9,783 nt of DNA. Origin: JAICTV01 sp034666045. Lineage in GTDB: Bacteria; Planctomycetota; Phycisphaerae; Tepidisphaerales; Tepidisphaeraceae. The notes beneath the pieces are model-generated. The model was not told the origin of the DNA. It made no database searches and was given only the letters and a program-made list of their open reading frames with translations. A program made the position numbers and the translations under genes. The stretch covers positions 1 through 9,783 of the forward strand of contig JAXDMN010000145.1 of NCBI GenBank assembly GCA_034666045.1. The letters run 5' to 3'. Shown in pieces: positions 7,990 through 9,783 of the stretch. Each line of letters opens with the position of its first letter. The first letter of the stretch is position 1.

Positions 7990-9318
7990 TCAATCGCCAC
8001 GACGACCCGGCAAAGCGGCGGCGAGCGCGAGGCCGGCGATCAACCCGATGGCGGCGGCGGTGAGCATCGTCCTATTGCGGTCCGGACGGCTGGGACGGCG
8101 GGGCGGCTGCGCGGAGACGACCACTTTCACCGTCGGCGCGGCCGACGCGCCGGCGCCGACCGTCACCTCGCGGATCTTCTGGTCCACCTCCGCGATCGCC
8201 GCGTCGACCTTCTTCAGCTCCGCGTCCATCTCCGCCACCTTCGCCGCGCGGGCGGTGAAACCCTTCGCCGTCTCCGATTGCTCGCCGACGAGCTGTTTGA
8301 GCTCTTCGACCCGCTTTTGCGCGGTCGTGCGCTGTTGCTCGAGGTGGGCCGCGTAGATGCCGGCGTATTGCGTGTCGAGCTCGTCGAGCTTGGCCTTGAG
8401 CTGATCGACCTTCCGCTTGGTCGCGACCAGGACCGGATGCTGCGGCAACATCGATTGGCGCTGTTTTTCGAGCTGCGGCTCGAGCTGCGCCAATTCCGAC
8501 TCCACCGCCGTGCGCTGCGCTTCCAGGCGATCGAAAATTCCCTTGTTGCGGTTTGCTTGGATGAGCGGGCGGATCTGTTGCGGGTCGGCGAGCGCTTCCT
8601 TGCCCGCGGCGGCGGCGGCACTGGCATTCGCCACTTCCACCTCGGCGGCGGTCACCGCCTGTTGGAGCTGCGCGATCCGCGCCGCGGCGGCGCGCTCGGC
8701 GTCGCTGCCGGCCGTGCCGGTGGTGTCGCGAAACGCGCGATTGGCGCTCTCTTTGGTCGTCCGATCCGCCGTCAGCCGGTCGCGCTGCTTCGTCAGGTCG
8801 GTCAGGCCGGACGTGGTGGACGTCTGTTGCTGCGAGCGCGTGCGCAGGTACGCATCCGCGATCGCGTTCGCGCCGCGCGCCGCTTCGTCCGGCGCGGACG
8901 CGCTGTACGCGATCGTCACGACGCCTTCACCTTTGGCGACCGAAACATCGAGCGCGCTGCGCACCTGGCCGTCGGACGTAATCATCGCCGTCGCCGCGGA
9001 GGCGAGCACCGGAGCGGATTTGATCAGGTCGCGCTGCTGGTAGAGGAAGTCGTCCGGCGCGACGTCGCCGGCCGGCGTGCCGGTGTGGTCGAGTTCGGCG
9101 GACAGAACGCATGTCGCCGTGTACACCTTCGGCGCGGTCACAAGATAGATCAGCGATGCAACGATCCCGATCGCGAGGCAGATCGCAACAAGCCACCACC
9201 GCCCGGCGATTTTTCCGAGCATGCCGCCGCGGCCGCGCGGGGCGGATTCGCGCGGCGTAGAAACACGAACCCCGCCGCGTTCAGAAGCGGCGGGGTCGCG
9301 GTAGTTTGATTCGCTCAT
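7990..9318 (-). CDS. Wzz/GumC-type polysaccharide co-polymerase (chain-length determinant)
   Basis: 442 residues with the classic co-polymerase plan. A cytoplasmic Arg/Ser/Gly-rich N-terminus is followed by a first membrane helix (41-62, WWLVAICLAIGIVASLIYLV), then the Wzz-type entry PKVYTATCVLSAEL. A long periplasmic coiled coil spans about 165-395 (rich in Q, K, E, A, with SMLPQHPVLVATKRKVDQLK near 290). A proline-rich stretch (QPPRRPSRP) leads into a second helix (419-437), and only five residues remain in the cytoplasm. There is no fused tyrosine-kinase domain and no tyrosine cluster at the C-terminus. The family controls polymer length in Wzy-dependent pathways, and the next gene is the matching ligase/polymerase. 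The start ATG at 9316-9318 has no Shine-Dalgarno (CTGATCA precedes it). It is 40 bases after the small exported protein. Its stop is in the same reading frame as the downstream ligase gene. Confidence 0.9.
   Translation of the reverse strand: MSESNYRDPAASERGGVRVSTPRESAPRGRGGMLGKIAGRWWLVAICLAIGIVASLIYLVTAPKVYTATCVLSAELDHTGTPAGDVAPDDFLYQQRDLIKSAPVLASAATAMITSDGQVRSALDVSVAKGEGVVTIAYSASAPDEAARGANAIADAYLRTRSQQQTSTTSGLTDLTKQRDRLTADRTTKESANRAFRDTTGTAGSDAERAAAARIAQLQQAVTAAEVEVANASAAAAAGKEALADPQQIRPLIQANRNKGIFDRLEAQRTAVESELAQLEPQLEKQRQSMLPQHPVLVATKRKVDQLKAKLDELDTQYAGIYAAHLEQQRTTAQKRVEELKQLVGEQSETAKGFTARAAKVAEMDAELKKVDAAIAEVDQKIREVTVGAGASAAPTVKVVVSAQPPRRPSRPDRNRTMLTAAAIGLIAGLALAAALPGRRGD
9269..9296 (-). 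promoter_or_regulatory. Perfect 10-bp GC hairpin within the first codons of the co-polymerase gene
   Basis: accccgccgc (9269-9278) and gcggcggggt (9287-9296) are exact reverse complements separated by eight bases. In the mRNA the stem begins 23 bases into the coding sequence and covers codons 8 to 17. A stem of this strength next to a start without a Shine-Dalgarno could slow or pause initiation or mark an mRNA processing point. No T-run follows on either strand, so a terminator is unlikely. Confidence 0.5.
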
Positions 9319-9358
9319 TGATCAGCGGAGGAGACAGGGCAACCGCGACGCGCACGCG

Positions 9359-9643
9359 TTAGTCGCGGTGCGGACCGTCATTCGGCTTGGTCTTGTCGTC
9401 GTTGCCCTTGCCGTTGTCGCCGTCATCGTCATCGTCGTCTTTGTCGTCGTGCGGCTTCTTCTTGCTGCGCTTGGGCTTGTCCTCTTTCGGGGCTTTGACC
9501 TCCGGCGAGTTGGCGGCGGGGACGATGGCGCTCGAGCCGGTCGCGATCTTCTTCACCTCGGCGGCGCGGGCGACCTGAGTCGAGAACGCGATGGCGAGAA
9601 CGAAGCAAGCGAGAACAGCAACGACGGTCAATTTCATTTTCAT
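9359..9643 (-). CDS. Small exported protein with Lys-rich and Asp-rich tail (hypothetical)
   Basis: 94 residues. A clear signal peptide occupies 1-27 (MKMKLTVVAVLACFVLAIAF, then VARA), with an AxA cleavage site after A27. The mature part is predicted disordered: an AEVKKIATGSSAIVPAANS segment, a Lys/Pro-rich block (50-64) and a run dominated by Asp, Gly, Asn and Lys (65-84, including six consecutive Asp at 69-74). No cysteine remains after cleavage, so it is not a lipoprotein. The start at ATG 9641-9643 is preferred over TTG at 9656-9658 because GGAGAGGG lies just upstream. I do not recognise a family. An acidic, low-complexity exported peptide could bind cations or the polysaccharide made by the neighbours, but this is a guess from composition. 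Confidence 0.7.
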   Translation of the reverse strand: MKMKLTVVAVLACFVLAIAFSTQVARAAEVKKIATGSSAIVPAANSPEVKAPKEDKPKRSKKKPHDDKDDDDDDGDNGKGNDDKTKPNDGPHRD

Positions 9644-9648
9644 AGAAT

Positions 9649-9656
9649 CCCTCTCC
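9649..9656 (-). promoter_or_regulatory. Shine-Dalgarno sequence of the small exported protein
   Basis: GGAGAGGG on the minus strand, five bases before the ATG at 9643, with the GAGG core six bases away. It fixes the start at the methionine that begins the signal peptide. Confidence 0.6.
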
Positions 9657-9664
9657 AAGAAGAT

Positions 9665-9696
9665 ATAAAACTAGCTCCCCAACTGACTTTCGTCAA
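9665..9696 (-). promoter_or_regulatory. Weak promoter candidate for the gene block
   Basis: On the minus strand TTGACG (9691-9696) resembles a -35 box and TTTTAT (9665-9670) a -10 box, but the spacer is 20 bases, longer than optimal. This is the most AT-rich stretch of the window and directly precedes the first gene. An alternative sigma factor could use other boxes that I cannot identify. Confidence 0.25.
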
Positions 9697-9783
9697 TCCA
9701 TATCGGCCGGCACAGCAGCAATTCTTTCACGGCGGGGCGACCGTCTGGCACGATAACAACCCGTAGCGCGACAACTTACAGCC
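9697..9783. other. Upstream non-coding segment with no recognised feature
   Basis: Eighty-seven bases at the window edge. I see no conserved gene start, tRNA-like fold or repeat. It probably belongs to the upstream regulatory region or the end of a gene outside the window. Confidence 0.3.

Noticed and set aside
9327..9333. A ggaggag motif on the plus strand resembling a Shine-Dalgarno
   Set aside because: No plausible plus-strand gene starts at a suitable distance, and the local genes are on the minus strand.
9368..9766. A very hydrophobic plus-strand frame opposite the small exported protein
   Set aside because: The Val/Ile run is simply the complement of the Asp codon run. The minus-strand gene has a signal peptide and a good ribosome-binding site.

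Overview
The window is one strongly GC-rich block in which every recognisable gene lies on the minus strand, so transcription runs from high to low coordinates. The gene set is a polysaccharide co-polymerase, an O-antigen ligase fused to a TPR domain, a degenerate membrane-anchored sigma-like protein, a DUF456 protein and AddAB. Together with the frequent absence of Shine-Dalgarno sequences, this suggests a Planctomycetota chromosome, perhaps of the Phycisphaerae type. That assignment is an inference from gene style, not from a marker gene.

Layout in transcription order. (1) 9783-9644 is a short non-coding leader with a weak promoter candidate. (2) 9643-9359 encodes a 94-residue exported protein with a Lys-rich then Asp-rich tail. 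(3) 9318-7990 encodes a Wzz/GumC-type polysaccharide co-polymerase with two membrane helices and a long coiled coil, and a perfect 10-bp hairpin lies in its first codons. (4) 7920-5497 encodes a polytopic O-antigen ligase/polymerase family protein with a C-terminal TPR domain. (5) 5468-4761 encodes an ECF-sigma-like protein with a C-terminal membrane helix. (6) 4749-4123 encodes a DUF456 membrane protein with a glycine-zipper core. (7) 4085-549 encodes AddB, complete with its nuclease motif and four iron-sulphur cysteines. (8) 559-1 encodes the first 186 residues of AddA; the gene runs off the window.

All spacers between these genes are shorter than 75 bases and two junctions look translationally coupled: TAAAGG at sigma-like/DUF456 and an 11-base overlap at addB/addA. 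The block could therefore be one long transcript or two or three overlapping ones. The first half would assemble and chain-length-control a surface polysaccharide. The last two genes form the AddAB helicase-nuclease for processing double-strand breaks. No functional link between the two halves is known to me, and the co-orientation may be simple gene packing.

No tRNA, rRNA, CRISPR array, transposase or prophage gene is visible. The least explained gene is the membrane-anchored sigma-like protein, which keeps a sigma region 4-like segment but has lost the acidic core-binding motif of region 2. It is the best candidate for something not well described, but the evidence is from reading alone.
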